Positions 8,663 through 17,324 of a DNA stretch of 37,485 nt are shown one piece after another. Position 1 is the stretch's first letter, and every line of letters starts with the position of its first letter. Position numbers and translations under genes: made by a program. Source of the DNA: Burkholderiales bacterium (GTDB taxonomy: Bacteria; Pseudomonadota; Gammaproteobacteria; Burkholderiales; Casimicrobiaceae); contig JANXUB010000156.1 in assembly GCA_025352105.1 (NCBI GenBank), forward strand, positions 1 through 37,485, in the 5' to 3' direction. A model generated the notes under the pieces. It saw nothing but the letters and a program-made list of their open reading frames with translations. It did not search any database and was not told where the DNA came from.

Positions 8663-9970
8663 ATGCAGACTCTCGCCTCCGACAAAACCGATAAAACTAA
8701 AGCGCCCCTAGCCGAGCGCCTGCGCCCCAAAACCATCGCCGAAATTGTTGGCCAACGACACATGCTTGGCGACGGTAAGCCACTGGCGAACGCGATCAAG
8801 GCGGGCGTGCCGCATTCGATGATTTTCTGGGGCCCGCCTGGGGTCGGCAAGACGACGCTGGCGCGCTTGTTGGCCGAGGCCTTCGACGCCGAAATGATTG
8901 GTCTGTCAGCCGTGATGGCGGGCGTGAAGGATATCCGCGAAGCTATCGAGCGCGCGCAGCTTACGCGCGATCAATTCGGTCGCCGCACCATCATGTTTGT
9001 CGACGAGGTACATCGCTTCAACAAGAGCCAACAGGACGCGTTTTTGCCACACGTCGAATCGGGGCTGTTCACCTTCATCGGCGCGACCACCGAGAACCCG
9101 TCATTCGAAGTGAATTCGGCGCTGCTCTCGCGGGCGCAGGTTTACGTGCTGGAGCCGCTGGACGCCGAGGCGCTGACGGTGATGCTTGCGCGCGCATTAG
9201 CCGCGCTTGGAGCCGCGTATACGCTGGATGACGACGCGAAGCAGCTGTTGATTGATTACGCCGATGGCGACGGGCGCAGATTCCTGAATTCCATCGAGCA
9301 GCTAGACGCGACGGTGCGTGCAGGCAAGCTCTCGCATGTCACGCTGGACGTCGTCAAAGGCTCGATCACCCGCGCCAGAGCCCGCTTCGACAAAGGCGGA
9401 GAGCAGTTCTACGATCTAATCAGCGCGCTGCACAAAAGCGTACGCGGGTCGGATCCGGATGCTTCGCTTTACTGGTTCTGCCGGATTCTCGAAGGCGGTG
9501 CCGATCCGCTTTACCTTGGGCGTCGCATGGTACGTATGGCCTCAGAAGACATCGGTTTGGCTGACCCCCGCGCGCTTGAAATAACGCTCTCAGCCGTCGC
9601 CGCCTTTGAGCGACTAGGTTCCCCCGAAGGCGAGCTGGCTTTAGCCGAAGCCTGTGTGTTCTTAGCCGTCGCAGCCAAGAGCAACGCCGTCTACACAGCC
9701 TACAAAGCCGCCCGCAAAGCCGCGGCCGAAAGCGGCACACGCCCGGTACCACTGCGCCTCAGAAACGCCCCCACCAAACTCATGAAAAACCTGGGCTATG
9801 GCGATGGCTATCGCTACGCACACAACGAGGAGGGTGGCTTCGCAGCGGGCGAAACCTACTTTCCGGATGACATGAAAGCGCAGCGCTTCTACGAACCCGT
9901 GGATCGCGGAATGGAGGCGAAGATTAAGGAAAAACTCGATGCTTTGCGCGACAAAAACAACAAGCGGTAG
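8663..9970 (+). CDS. rarA: Replication-associated recombination protein A (AAA+ ATPase)
   Basis: RarA/MgsA, the bacterial homologue of Mgs1/WRNIP1. It is a tetrameric AAA+ ATPase acting on stalled replication forks and related to clamp-loader subunits. The 435 aa match the family length. Seen are the N-terminal [16 protein letters not shown], Walker [10 protein letters not shown] (57-65), Walker [12 protein letters not shown] (110-120), sensor-1 region [12 protein letters not shown], and an arginine-finger region [13 protein letters not shown]. The C-terminal tetramerisation part contains [18 protein letters not shown] and [20 protein letters not shown]. It appears monocistronic and is followed by REP-like repeats before htpG. 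Confidence 0.95.
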   Translation: MQTLASDKTDKTKAPLAERLRPKTIAEIVGQRHMLGDGKPLANAIKAGVPHSMIFWGPPGVGKTTLARLLAEAFDAEMIGLSAVMAGVKDIREAIERAQLTRDQFGRRTIMFVDEVHRFNKSQQDAFLPHVESGLFTFIGATTENPSFEVNSALLSRAQVYVLEPLDAEALTVMLARALAALGAAYTLDDDAKQLLIDYADGDGRRFLNSIEQLDATVRAGKLSHVTLDVVKGSITRARARFDKGGEQFYDLISALHKSVRGSDPDASLYWFCRILEGGADPLYLGRRMVRMASEDIGLADPRALEITLSAVAAFERLGSPEGELALAEACVFLAVAAKSNAVYTAYKAARKAAAESGTRPVPLRLRNAPTKLMKNLGYGDGYRYAHNEEGGFAAGETYFPDDMKAQRFYEPVDRGMEAKIKEKLDALRDKNNKR

Positions 9971-9981
9971 CCCGGGTTTTG

Positions 9982-10096
9982 TCCCCTCTCCCCTGGTGGA
10001 AGAGGGTTAGGGTGAGGGGGCAGGTTGATGAGTATCCCTTGTACATACGTCGCCACCGTCACCCTCTCCCCTCAGGGGAGAGGGAGCCAGGGCACC
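9982..10096 (+). repeat. Two REP-like palindromic elements between rarA and htpG
   Basis: Element one (9982-10021) has the CCCTCTCCCCT...AGGGTTAGGGTGAGGGG layout. Element two (10060-10096) is a compact CCCTCTCCCCT-CAGGGGAGAGGG palindrome. They belong to the same family as the elements at 12186, 12616, 16404, 16483 and 22472. They may stabilise the 3' end of rarA mRNA or act as weak terminators. The rest of 9971-10253 shows only the htpG promoter described separately. Confidence 0.75.
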
Positions 10097-10167
10097 GCAG
10101 TGTTTAGGGCTGCGATCATGTTCCCCGCACCCCCCCCGCAAAGGCAAGAGCCAGCTCCCTGCTCACC

Positions 10168-10193
10168 CTTGAAACACCGCAAACACCCCTTAA
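10168..10193 (+). promoter_or_regulatory. Candidate sigma-32 heat-shock promoter for htpG
   Basis: CTTGAAA at 10168-10174 is a perfect match to the sigma-32 -35 box. Eleven bases later CCCCTTAA (10186-10193) resembles the -10 consensus CCCCATNT. This would give a 5' leader of about 50 nt before the htpG ATG at 10254, in line with heat control of htpG in other proteobacteria. Confidence 0.7.
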
Positions 10194-10253
10194 ATAAAAA
10201 GAGAGCGTCAACCGTCGACGTAGCCCTCATATTCAATAAAAACGACCCCCATC

Positions 10254-12170
10254 ATGAGCAAACAAACCTTATCTTTCCAAGCCGAAGTCGCACAACTGCT
10301 GCACCTCGTTACCCATTCGCTCTATTCCAACAAAGAAATCTTCCTGCGTGAGCTGATTTCCAACGCGTCCGACGCTTGCGACAAGCTGCGTTTTGAGGCG
10401 TTGGCCAATGGCGCATTGTGGGAAGACGCGCCGAACCTTGAAGTACGTGTTTCGTTCGACAAAGACGCGAAAACGCTGACTATCACCGATAACGGGATCG
10501 GTTTGACCGAGCAGGAAGCGATTGACAATCTCGGCACCATCGCCAAGAGCGGCACGCGGGATTTCGTCAGCAAACTCGAAGCCTCGCAAAAGGCGGACGC
10601 CAAGGAGCAGGGTTCGCTGATCGGGCAGTTTGGCGTGGGCTTCTATTCTGGCTTTATGGTGGCCGACAAGATCACGGTGGAGTCGCGCAAAGCGGGTGCC
10701 GCGGCCGACGCGGGCGTGCGCTGGGTGAGCGCGGGAACCGGTGAGTTTGAAGTCGAGACGATCACCCGCGCCGCGCGCGGCACCAGTGTGATCCTGCATC
10801 TGCGCGACGACGCGATGGACTACGCCAACGGCTGGCGCGTTAAGTCGATCATCAACAAGTATTCCGACCATATTTCGCTGCCAATCCTCATGGGCAAAGA
10901 AGAATGGAAAGAGGGCGAGGACGGCAAAGACGGCGGCATGGTCGCCACCGGCGAATGGGAAACCGTCAATAAAGCTAGCGCTCTCTGGTCGCGTCCGAAG
11001 AAAGACATCACACCCGAGCAATACACCGAGTTCTACAAACAGATTGCGTTTGATCAGGAAGCGCCGCTTGCGTGGAGCCACAACCGCGTTGAAGGCTCGA
11101 CCGAATACACGCAGCTGCTCTACATCCCGTCCAAAGCACCGCAGGATTTGTGGAACCGCGACAAGAAGGCGGGCCTGAAGCTCTACGTAAAACGCGTGTT
11201 CATCATGGATGACGCCGAGGCGCTGATGCCCTCGTATTTACGCTTCGTCAAGGGCGTGGTCGACTCCGCTGACTTGCCGCTCAACGTTTCGCGCGAATTG
11301 CTGCAGGAAAGCCGTGACGTCAAAGCGATTCGCGAAGGCAACACACGCCGCGTGCTGACGGTTCTGGAAGACCTCGCGACCAGCGGCGACGATGCTGAAA
11401 AGGCGAAGTATGGCGCGTTCTACAGTGAGTTCGGTGCTGTGCTTAAAGAAGGCCTCGGCGAAGACTTCAGCAACCGTGAAAAGATCTCGAAGTTGCTGCG
11501 TTTCGCCTCGTCAACGACCGACACCGTCAGCGTGAGTTTTGCCGATTACAAAGCCCGCATGAAAGAAGGTCAGGAGGCGATTTATTACATCACCGCCGAC
11601 ACCATCGCCGCAGCGAAAAACAGCCCACAGCTTGAAGTATTCATGAAGAAAGGCATCGAAGTTTTGCTGATGACGGATCGCGTCGACGAATGGGCGCTAG
11701 GCTATTTGCATGAGTTCGACGGCACGACGCTGCAGTCGGTCGCCAAGGGCGCAGTTGACCTCGGCAAATTGCAGGACGACGCTGAGAAAAAAGCAGCGGA
11801 AGAAGCCGCCGTTTCGTTCAAACCGATTCTGGAAAAATTGAAAGAAGCGCTGAAAGATAAGGCAGAAGACGTGCGCGTCACGACGCGTTTGGTCGACTCC
11901 GCCGCCTGCCTGGTTGTGCAGGATCACGGCATGTCTACGCAACTCGCGCGCATGCTCAAGCGGGCCGGTCAGGAAGCACCGGAAACGAAGCCGATTCTCG
12001 AGGTGAACGCCGAGCATGCGCTGGTGAAAAAACTGGAAGCATCGACGGCGAATGAAGCGCTGTTTGGTGACCTCGCGCACATCCTGTTTGATCAGGCCTT
12101 GCTTGCAGAAGGCGGCTTGCCGGACGATCCGGCGGCTTACGTGAAGCGGGTTAATTCGCTTTTGGTCTGA
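10254..12170 (+). CDS. htpG: Molecular chaperone HtpG (bacterial Hsp90)
   Basis: ATP-dependent Hsp90 chaperone, a cytosolic homodimer. The length of 638 aa is normal. The N-terminal GHKL ATPase domain is complete: [20 protein letters not shown] (catalytic Glu and Mg-binding Asn), [17 protein letters not shown] and [10 protein letters not shown]. The middle domain has [29 protein letters not shown] and the conserved NVSRELLQ segment. The C-terminal dimerisation domain is intact and lacks the eukaryotic MEEVD tail, as expected. The SD is weak. A sigma-32-like promoter lies just upstream. Confidence 0.97.
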   Translation: MSKQTLSFQAEVAQLLHLVTHSLYSNKEIFLRELISNASDACDKLRFEALANGALWEDAPNLEVRVSFDKDAKTLTITDNGIGLTEQEAIDNLGTIAKSGTRDFVSKLEASQKADAKEQGSLIGQFGVGFYSGFMVADKITVESRKAGAAADAGVRWVSAGTGEFEVETITRAARGTSVILHLRDDAMDYANGWRVKSIINKYSDHISLPILMGKEEWKEGEDGKDGGMVATGEWETVNKASALWSRPKKDITPEQYTEFYKQIAFDQEAPLAWSHNRVEGSTEYTQLLYIPSKAPQDLWNRDKKAGLKLYVKRVFIMDDAEALMPSYLRFVKGVVDSADLPLNVSRELLQESRDVKAIREGNTRRVLTVLEDLATSGDDAEKAKYGAFYSEFGAVLKEGLGEDFSNREKISKLLRFASSTTDTVSVSFADYKARMKEGQEAIYYITADTIAAAKNSPQLEVFMKKGIEVLLMTDRVDEWALGYLHEFDGTTLQSVAKGAVDLGKLQDDAEKKAAEEAAVSFKPILEKLKEALKDKAEDVRVTTRLVDSAACLVVQDHGMSTQLARMLKRAGQEAPETKPILEVNAEHALVKKLEASTANEALFGDLAHILFDQALLAEGGLPDDPAAYVKRVNSLLV

Positions 12171-12185
12171 GTTGTTTTTAGTTCC

Positions 12186-12225
12186 CTCCCCTTCAAGGGG
12201 AGGGCTAGGGAGGGGATGGTTTTCC
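12186..12225 (+). repeat. REP-like element, left inverted copy framing the DUF559 gene
   Basis: The 40 bp contain the palindrome CTCCCCTTCAAGGGGAGGG followed by GGGGATGGTTTTCC. It matches the reverse complement of 12616-12655 at 36 of 40 positions by hand alignment. It also lies 15 bp after the htpG stop and may act as its terminator. Confidence 0.85.
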
Positions 12226-12256
12226 GTCGATGCCAATTGATCGAAAATAACCGGAT

Positions 12257-12673
12257 ATGCACAACCAGACCAACGCCGTCATCTTCGCAGAAGGCCGTCC
12301 ACGCAAACTGCGATCTGCGGCAACTGATGTAGAGGCCATACTATGGCGTCATCTTCGCTCCAGGCAGGTTCTTGGAGCAAAGTTTCGGCGACAGCACGCG
12401 ATGGCAGATTTCATCGTGGATTTCGTAAGTTTTGACGCACGACTGATCGTCGAGGTCGATGGAGGACAGCACACGAACGCGGTGGCATACGACGCTCACC
12501 GAGACAACATTTTGCGAAAGCTTGGTTTTGAGGTGATTCGCGTTTGGAACAACGACGTCACCGGCAATTTGGCGGGCGTGCTGGAAGTGATTCACGCGGC
12601 TGTCGAAGGTCGATTGGAAAACCATCCCCACCCCAACCTTCCCCTTGAAGGGGAGGGCGTCAACCTATGCTGA
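12257..12673 (+). CDS. DUF559 (VSR-like) endonuclease-domain protein
   Basis: A 138-aa protein of the DUF559 family, a PD-(D/E)xK-type nuclease fold related to very-short-patch repair endonucleases. Visible are LRSAATDVEAILWRHLR, then LGAKFRRQHAMADFIVDFV, the likely catalytic strand LIVEVDGGQH (E66, D68), and the helix-strand RDNILRKLGFEVIRVWN. The last ~18 residues (ENHPHPNLPLEGEG and on) are a translation of the REP-like element at 12616-12655, not part of the fold. The stop lies 7 bp inside selO. The gene is bracketed by inverted REP copies, which suggests a self-contained, possibly mobile unit. No cognate methylase is nearby. Its biological role is unknown. Confidence 0.85.
   Translation: MHNQTNAVIFAEGRPRKLRSAATDVEAILWRHLRSRQVLGAKFRRQHAMADFIVDFVSFDARLIVEVDGGQHTNAVAYDAHRDNILRKLGFEVIRVWNNDVTGNLAGVLEVIHAAVEGRLENHPHPNLPLEGEGVNLC
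12616..12655 (-). repeat. REP-like element, right inverted copy, read into the DUF559 C-terminus
   Basis: GGAAAACCATCCCC followed by CCCCTTGAAGGGGAG is the inverted counterpart of 12186-12225. It lies inside the DUF559 reading frame, supplying residues from about 121 onward, and ends 11 bp before the selO start. Confidence 0.85.
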
Positions 12674-14220
12674 ACTTCAACAACCGCTTTCTGCAGTCTC
12701 TCCCCGGCGACGCCAACCTGCACAATCACTCGCGCCAAGTTCAAGGCGCGTTCTGGTCGCGAGTGGATCCAACGCCGGTGGCTGCGCCTCGCCTCATTGC
12801 GCATTCGCCGGAAGTGGCGTCAGTGCTTGGCTTGAGCGAAGCCGAAGTGAAATCAGCCGAGATGGTGAATGCGCTTTCAGGCAATGCCACCTTGCCCGGC
12901 ATGGAGACGTACGCCACAGCTTACGGCGGCCATCAGTTCGGCAATTGGGCAGGGCAGCTCGGCGACGGGCGTGCTATTTTGCTCGGCGAAATCATCGCGC
13001 CGAACAATGATCGCTACGAGTTGCAGCTCAAAGGCGCCGGGCCGACGCCGTATTCACGTCGCGCTGATGGCCGCGCGGTGTTGCGCTCGTCGATCCGCGA
13101 GTTTTTGTGCTCTGAAGCGATGCATCATTTGGGCATCCCGACGACGCGGGCGCTCTCGCTCGTGCAGACGGGTGACGCGGTTGAGCGCGACATGTTCTAC
13201 GACGGCAATGCTGCGCCGGAGCCCGGTGCGATTGTGTGCCGAGTTGCGCCGAGCTTCATTCGCTTTGGGCACTTTGAACTGCCGGCCTCGCGCGGTGAAA
13301 CGGCGCTGCTCAGGCAGCTCGTCGGTTTCACGATGACACATTACTTTCCGCACTTGCTGGCGTTGCCAGAAAACGAGCGAATCGCTGCGTGGTACGGCGA
13401 AGTCTGCGAGCGCACGGCGAAGCTCATGGCGGAGTGGATGCGCGTGGGCTTTGTGCACGGCGTGATGAACACGGACAACATGTCCATCCTCGGGCTCACT
13501 ATTGACTATGGTCCATATGGCTGGATCGACAATTTCGATCCGGGCTGGACGCCGAACACGACCGATGCGGGCGGTAAGCGTTACGCCTATGGCCGTCAGC
13601 CCGGCGTCGCGCAGTGGAACCTCGGGCGACTGGGCGATGCGCTGTCGACGCTTGAAATTGCCGCTGATGACTTACAAACCGCGCTCGCCAAATTCGAATC
13701 AACCTACGCTGTTGAAATAAAGCGCGTCTTCGCCAACAAGTTTGGCTTCAAAGCGTGGTCGGATCAGGGCGGCGAGATCGTGGATGCGGCGTTTGCGCTG
13801 ATGGGCGCGTCCGAGATCGACATGACGATTTTCTTTCGACGTCTGGCGACGGCGAACTCAGTCAATGATTTCAAGGACGCCTTCTATCTCGACGGCGAAT
13901 GGGTGACAGAGCGCGAAAAATTCGCCGTGTGGTTCGGGCATTATTCATCGCTGATCGCAACGGAAAGCCCTACTCCGAACGACCAGACGGAACGTATCAA
14001 TCGGATGAACGCCGCCAACCCGAAATTCGTCCTGCGCAACTACCTCGCGCAGCAGGCCATCGACGCCGCGCACGAGGGCGACACCTCAAAAATCAGCGAA
14101 TTGCTCAATGTGATGCGCCATCCCTACGACGAGCAGCCGGGCCGCGAATCGTTCGCCGAAAAGCGGCCTGACTGGGCACGGCACAAGGCCGGTTGCTCGA
14201 TGCTGTCGTGCAGTTCGTAG
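12667..14220 (+). CDS. selO: Protein adenylyltransferase SelO (YdiU/UPF0061)
   Basis: A 517-aa SelO pseudokinase-fold enzyme that transfers AMP from ATP to Ser/Thr/Tyr hydroxyls, linked in known members to redox homeostasis. Signature stretches are YGGHQFGNWAGQLGDGRAILLGE, LKGAGPTPYSRRADGRAVLRSSIREFL, and SEAMHHLGIPTTRALSLV. These are followed by RVAPSFIRFGHFE, HGVMNTDNMSI (metal-binding Asn) and DYGPYGWIDNFDP. The C-terminus GCSMLSCSS has the conserved cysteine that is selenocysteine in some homologues; here it is plain cysteine and the gene ends with TAG. The start overlaps the DUF559 stop region by 7 bp and lies beside a REP element. Confidence 0.95.
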   Translation: MLNFNNRFLQSLPGDANLHNHSRQVQGAFWSRVDPTPVAAPRLIAHSPEVASVLGLSEAEVKSAEMVNALSGNATLPGMETYATAYGGHQFGNWAGQLGDGRAILLGEIIAPNNDRYELQLKGAGPTPYSRRADGRAVLRSSIREFLCSEAMHHLGIPTTRALSLVQTGDAVERDMFYDGNAAPEPGAIVCRVAPSFIRFGHFELPASRGETALLRQLVGFTMTHYFPHLLALPENERIAAWYGEVCERTAKLMAEWMRVGFVHGVMNTDNMSILGLTIDYGPYGWIDNFDPGWTPNTTDAGGKRYAYGRQPGVAQWNLGRLGDALSTLEIAADDLQTALAKFESTYAVEIKRVFANKFGFKAWSDQGGEIVDAAFALMGASEIDMTIFFRRLATANSVNDFKDAFYLDGEWVTEREKFAVWFGHYSSLIATESPTPNDQTERINRMNAANPKFVLRNYLAQQAIDAAHEGDTSKISELLNVMRHPYDEQPGRESFAEKRPDWARHKAGCSMLSCSS

Positions 14221-14237
14221 TCAGGAAAAACACGCAG

Positions 14238-15110
14238 TTAGCTCTTGTCAAATCCGTCGCCGCGACCGCCCATGCCGCCGCGCTTGACTTTTCCGGTGAC
14301 GGGCTTCCCGGTCACCGGTTTGCCGCCTTTGAAACCGTAGCTTGTTGCCATCGCGGAGTCTGGCAGCGTTGAGCTCGTGCCACTGGTCAGCTTAAAGCTT
14401 CCAGCCCCTTTGCCGGTGAGGGTCGCGGCAATGGCACCCCACAAAAGCACTACGCCAATCAAAACAAATAGTCCGACAAACACGACAGCGAACGTTTCAA
14501 TCGAAGCCGGTAAAAGCACGAGCATCAACAGCGGAAAAATAAAGCCGCACCAGACCCCCGCGAAACCCCACAAGCCCATCGCGTCAAACTGCTTCTGGTA
14601 GTAACCAATGCCGAATAACGCACCGAGCGCGCCGCTCACCCCGGCGAGCGCAAACAGCGCGAATCCGACCGCCATCGGCAATCGCGCAACCACTGGCTTC
14701 ATGGGCAAATCGCGGGATACGACAGCGACTTCCGGATCGCGAGGACTGACCCACACGATCACCGGCTTCTCGGGGCGCAGATTCGCTCGCAGGGCGGTTT
14801 GCACTGCGTCATTCGCGGGCTCGTCAATCGCCTCATCGTCGAGCACTGTCATGCGGCTCGTTTCGCGAGTCTTGCCGCCGACGTCGTAGCGTGCCGCCAG
14901 CCATTTGAATTCGCCATCGGCGTCTTTGCCCGCGCGCTCCACGACCGTTCCCGGCGTTGCCTGATAGTCGCGCGCCACCCACCAGTTGCCGAGGGTAGTC
15001 GACACCGGCTTCAACGCAAAAAACCAGCCCGTTGACCCGAAAACAAGCGCAAACGACAACCAGAAGATCGTCGCTCCGATGCGCGTACCCCAAGTCTTGT
15101 GTGGATTCAT
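14238..15110 (-). CDS. DUF3592 domain-containing membrane protein
   Basis: A 290-aa membrane protein with an N-terminal hydrophobic segment (GATIFWLSFALVFGSTGWFFAL) and a ~110-aa extracytoplasmic domain of the DUF3592 type. That domain contains YQATPGTVVERAG, AARYDVGGKTRETSRM and VWVSPRDPEVAVVSRDL. Three or four more helices follow, then a Gly/Lys-rich tail with a repeated KPVTG motif. The ATG at 15110 is chosen because AAAGGA precedes it; an upstream in-frame start at 15164 adds a polar leader. Its function is unknown. A copy of the ~66-bp repeat lies upstream. Confidence 0.8.
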   Translation of the reverse strand: MNPHKTWGTRIGATIFWLSFALVFGSTGWFFALKPVSTTLGNWWVARDYQATPGTVVERAGKDADGEFKWLAARYDVGGKTRETSRMTVLDDEAIDEPANDAVQTALRANLRPEKPVIVWVSPRDPEVAVVSRDLPMKPVVARLPMAVGFALFALAGVSGALGALFGIGYYQKQFDAMGLWGFAGVWCGFIFPLLMLVLLPASIETFAVVFVGLFVLIGVVLLWGAIAATLTGKGAGSFKLTSGTSSTLPDSAMATSYGFKGGKPVTGKPVTGKVKRGGMGGRGDGFDKS

Positions 15111-15165
15111 GGCGGGGATCCTTTCTCGTCCCGATGATAAGCAAGTTTCGGATGGTTTGCCCATA

Positions 15166-15230
15166 CAGCTTTTTTATGAAAAAGCCGCCACAAATGGGAT
15201 AGAGCTGCAAATAGACTAAAGTCAATATTC
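15166..15230 (-). repeat. Intergenic repeat, copy B of the ~66-bp family
   Basis: It runs from CAGCTTTTTTATGAAAAAG to GCAAATAGACTAAAGTCAAT. The last block is nearly identical to copy C (GCAAATAGACTAATGTCGAT at 19605-19624). On the minus strand it lies 56-120 bp ahead of the DUF3592 start, in the shared divergent region with the ABC binding protein. It could be an operator, a promoter module or a small structured RNA leader. Confidence 0.6.
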
Positions 15231-15304
15231 AATAAAAATCAGCGGTAACCCCAGATGCAGCGGTGCTTCTCGCTCCAAGATGATGAGAACTCTACATAAT
15301 CGTA

Positions 15305-15334
15305 CCCAGCTTTTTTCGCGCGACATCAGCTGGG
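15305..15334 (+). promoter_or_regulatory. Hairpin in the leader of the ABC transporter operon
   Basis: CCCAGCT (15305-15311) and AGCTGGG (15328-15334) are perfect inverted arms around a 16-base loop that itself holds the palindrome TCGCGCGA. It lies 55 bp before the binding-protein ATG. It is not a TPP riboswitch: none of the conserved TPP blocks are present. It could be an operator or an RNA stem. Confidence 0.4.
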
Positions 15335-15388
15335 AAAACGCGCCCACGGGTGATAATCAATGAGTAATTTTCAGTATCAGGAGATGCC

Positions 15389-16375
15389 ATGTTCGCCCGC
15401 AAAACCATGCAAAAAGCGGCCCTAGCAGTAGCACTGCTGTCGGCCTCGACGTTCGTATCCGCCCAACAAAAAGTGACCTTCCAGAGCAACTGGTTTGCTC
15501 AGGCCGAACACGGCGGACTCTATCAAGCTCTGGCTGAAGGTACGTACAAAAAATACGGCCTCGATGTCACCATCAAGATGGGTGGCCCGCAAATCAATGG
15601 GCTGCAATTGCTGGCTGTTGGGCAGGTCGATATTTTTATGGGCTTCGACATCCAGAACTACAAGGCCTGGGAGCAAGGCGTGCAGGCGGTGAGCGTCGGC
15701 ACGTTTTTTCAGAAGGACCCCATCGTCGTGATCGCGCACAGCGATGTCAAAACCTTCGCCGATCTGAAATCGAAGATGGTGCTCGTCTCGACCGACGGAC
15801 AGACCAACTGGTGGCCGTGGGCGAAAGCGAAATATGGTTTCAAGGATGAGCAGACGCGGCCCTACACCTTCAATGTGCAGCCCTTTGTTGCTGACAAAAA
15901 ACTAGCGATGCAGGGTTACCTGACCTCGGAGACATTGGCGGTGCAGAAGGCCGGCATAAAGGACGCCAAAGTGTTCCTGCTCGCTGATCTCGGTTATCCG
16001 CCTTACACCGAAACGATCACCGTTCTCAAGAAGACCATCGACACCAATCCGAAGATGGTTGAGGCGTTTGTGAAAGCCTCGATGGAAGGCTGGAAGAGCT
16101 ATCTCAAGAACCCCGCGCCAGCCAATGCGCTGATCAAAAAGGACAACCCCGCGATGACCGATGAGCTCCTCGCTTACGGCCTGTCGAAGATGAAAGAGAT
16201 GGGCATTGTTGATGGCGGCGATGCCGCGAAAATGGGTATCGGCATCATCACCGAAGCGCGCATGAAGCAGACCTGGGACATGATGGTTGCGAACAAACTG
16301 ATCGACACGACCAAGGTGAAATTTACCGATGCGTGGACGGATAAATTTGTCAAAGATGCGAAGGTGATGCCTTAG
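15389..16375 (+). CDS. ABC transporter substrate-binding protein, NMT1/THI5-SsuA type
   Basis: A 328-aa periplasmic binding protein with a clear Sec signal peptide, cleaved about after A25 (TFVSA/QQ). The mature part opens KVTFQSNWFAQAEHGGLYQALAEGTYKKYGLDV, the typical NMT1/THI5-like start. A domain around LAVGQVDIFMGFD and a C-terminal mixed region follow. AGGAG stands five bases before the ATG. It is the first gene of a binding protein-ATPase-permease operon. The substrate is undetermined: the family covers pyrimidine precursors, sulfonates, nitrate and others, and no adjacent catabolic gene gives a clue. A REP pair lies between this gene and the ATPase. Confidence 0.9.
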   Translation: MFARKTMQKAALAVALLSASTFVSAQQKVTFQSNWFAQAEHGGLYQALAEGTYKKYGLDVTIKMGGPQINGLQLLAVGQVDIFMGFDIQNYKAWEQGVQAVSVGTFFQKDPIVVIAHSDVKTFADLKSKMVLVSTDGQTNWWPWAKAKYGFKDEQTRPYTFNVQPFVADKKLAMQGYLTSETLAVQKAGIKDAKVFLLADLGYPPYTETITVLKKTIDTNPKMVEAFVKASMEGWKSYLKNPAPANALIKKDNPAMTDELLAYGLSKMKEMGIVDGGDAAKMGIGIITEARMKQTWDMMVANKLIDTTKVKFTDAWTDKFVKDAKVMP

Positions 16376-16403
16376 TGCTTCCGCTCGTGGAAGTAGGTTT
16401 CAT

Positions 16404-16520
16404 CCCCTCTCCCCTCGCGGGAGAGGGCTAGGGTGAGGGGGCGGTGGCTTCGTTAGCCATGTTTGCAGTTCACGCTACCCAACCCCTCACCCTAGCCCTC
16501 TCTCGCAAGGGGAGAGGGGG
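16404..16520. repeat. Inverted pair of REP-like elements between binding-protein and ATPase genes
   Basis: 16404-16440 (CCCCTCTCCCCT...GGGTGAGGGG) and 16483-16520 (CCCCTCACCC...GGGGAGAGGGG) are near-complete reverse complements separated by 42 bp. They can fold into one long hairpin or two small ones. The right edge supplies the G-rich stretch just before the ATPase start. In position it resembles the REP cluster between malE and malF. Confidence 0.85.
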
Positions 16521-16529
16521 CAGAACAAT

Positions 16530-17324
16530 ATGAATTCTGAAGCCTCGGCAGTTGCCGTTCAATCCGCCGAAAAGACTTATGCCAATGGCACGCGTGCGCT
16601 GCTGCCGGTAAGCCTCAACGTCCAGCAAGGTGAGTTTGTGACGCTGCTCGGCCCATCCGGTTGCGGCAAAAGCACGCTACTGAACATGGTCGCAGGCCTG
16701 CTTGCGCCGAGCGCGGGACGCATCAGCGTTTGGGGGGAATCCCCAAATGCGCTGTCCCACGCGAAGCAACGCATGTCGTTCGTCTTTCAGGAGGCAACGC
16801 TCATGCCGTGGGCGCGCGTGGCGGCAAACGTGCGCCTGCCACTTGATTTGCAAGGCGTCAATCGGCCTGAAGCCGATCAGCGTGTGATCGATGCGCTGAA
16901 ACTTGTGGGTCTTGAAAAATTCAGCGACGCCTACCCACGAGAACTCTCGGGCGGCATGCAGATGCGCGCGTCCATTGCGCGCAGCCTTGTGACCGATCCA
17001 TCGCTTCTGCTCATGGATGAACCGTTCGGCGCGCTCGACGAAATCACGCGCAATCGGCTCGATGACGAGTTGCTGACGCTGTGGCGCAGCAAAGGCCTCA
17101 CGGTGATCTTCGTCACGCACTCGATTCACGAGGCGGTGTATCTGTCGTCACGCGTCGTGGTGATGGCCGCAAGGCCTGGGCGTGTGGTTGAGGAAGTCAT
17201 GATCGAGCCGACAATTCCTCGCGACGATGCGTTCCGGGTGTCAACCGAATTTGCGGGCTACGCAAAACGATTGCAGGACAGTTTGCTTCGCGCATCGGTG
17301 AGCGTCGATGAGGCGCTGGCATGA
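16530..17324 (+). CDS. ABC transporter ATP-binding protein (SsuB/TauB/NrtD type)
   Basis: A 264-aa cytoplasmic ATPase subunit of the importer. Walker A is GPSGCGKST (41-49), the Q-loop is FVFQEATLMPWARV, the signature is LSGGMQMR (139-146), and Walker B with the D-loop is LLLMDEPFGALDE. The H-loop is FVTHSIHEAVYLSSRV. All catalytic positions are intact. There is no clean SD; the G-rich edge of the upstream REP element takes that place. Its stop overlaps the permease start in an ATGA (17321-17324). Confidence 0.93.
   Translation: MNSEASAVAVQSAEKTYANGTRALLPVSLNVQQGEFVTLLGPSGCGKSTLLNMVAGLLAPSAGRISVWGESPNALSHAKQRMSFVFQEATLMPWARVAANVRLPLDLQGVNRPEADQRVIDALKLVGLEKFSDAYPRELSGGMQMRASIARSLVTDPSLLLMDEPFGALDEITRNRLDDELLTLWRSKGLTVIFVTHSIHEAVYLSSRVVVMAARPGRVVEEVMIEPTIPRDDAFRVSTEFAGYAKRLQDSLLRASVSVDEALA

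Noticed and set aside
10269-11081. A 270-codon minus-strand open frame inside htpG
   Set aside because: Antisense shadow of a conserved gene, with Arg/His-rich random composition.
14193-14220. Selenocysteine codon at the SelO C-terminus
   Set aside because: The C-terminal GCSMLSCSS uses ordinary cysteine codons and the gene ends in TAG, so no UGA recoding is needed.
15231-15388. TPP riboswitch ahead of the NMT1/THI5-like gene
   Set aside because: None of the conserved TPP blocks are present; only a simple hairpin is seen.
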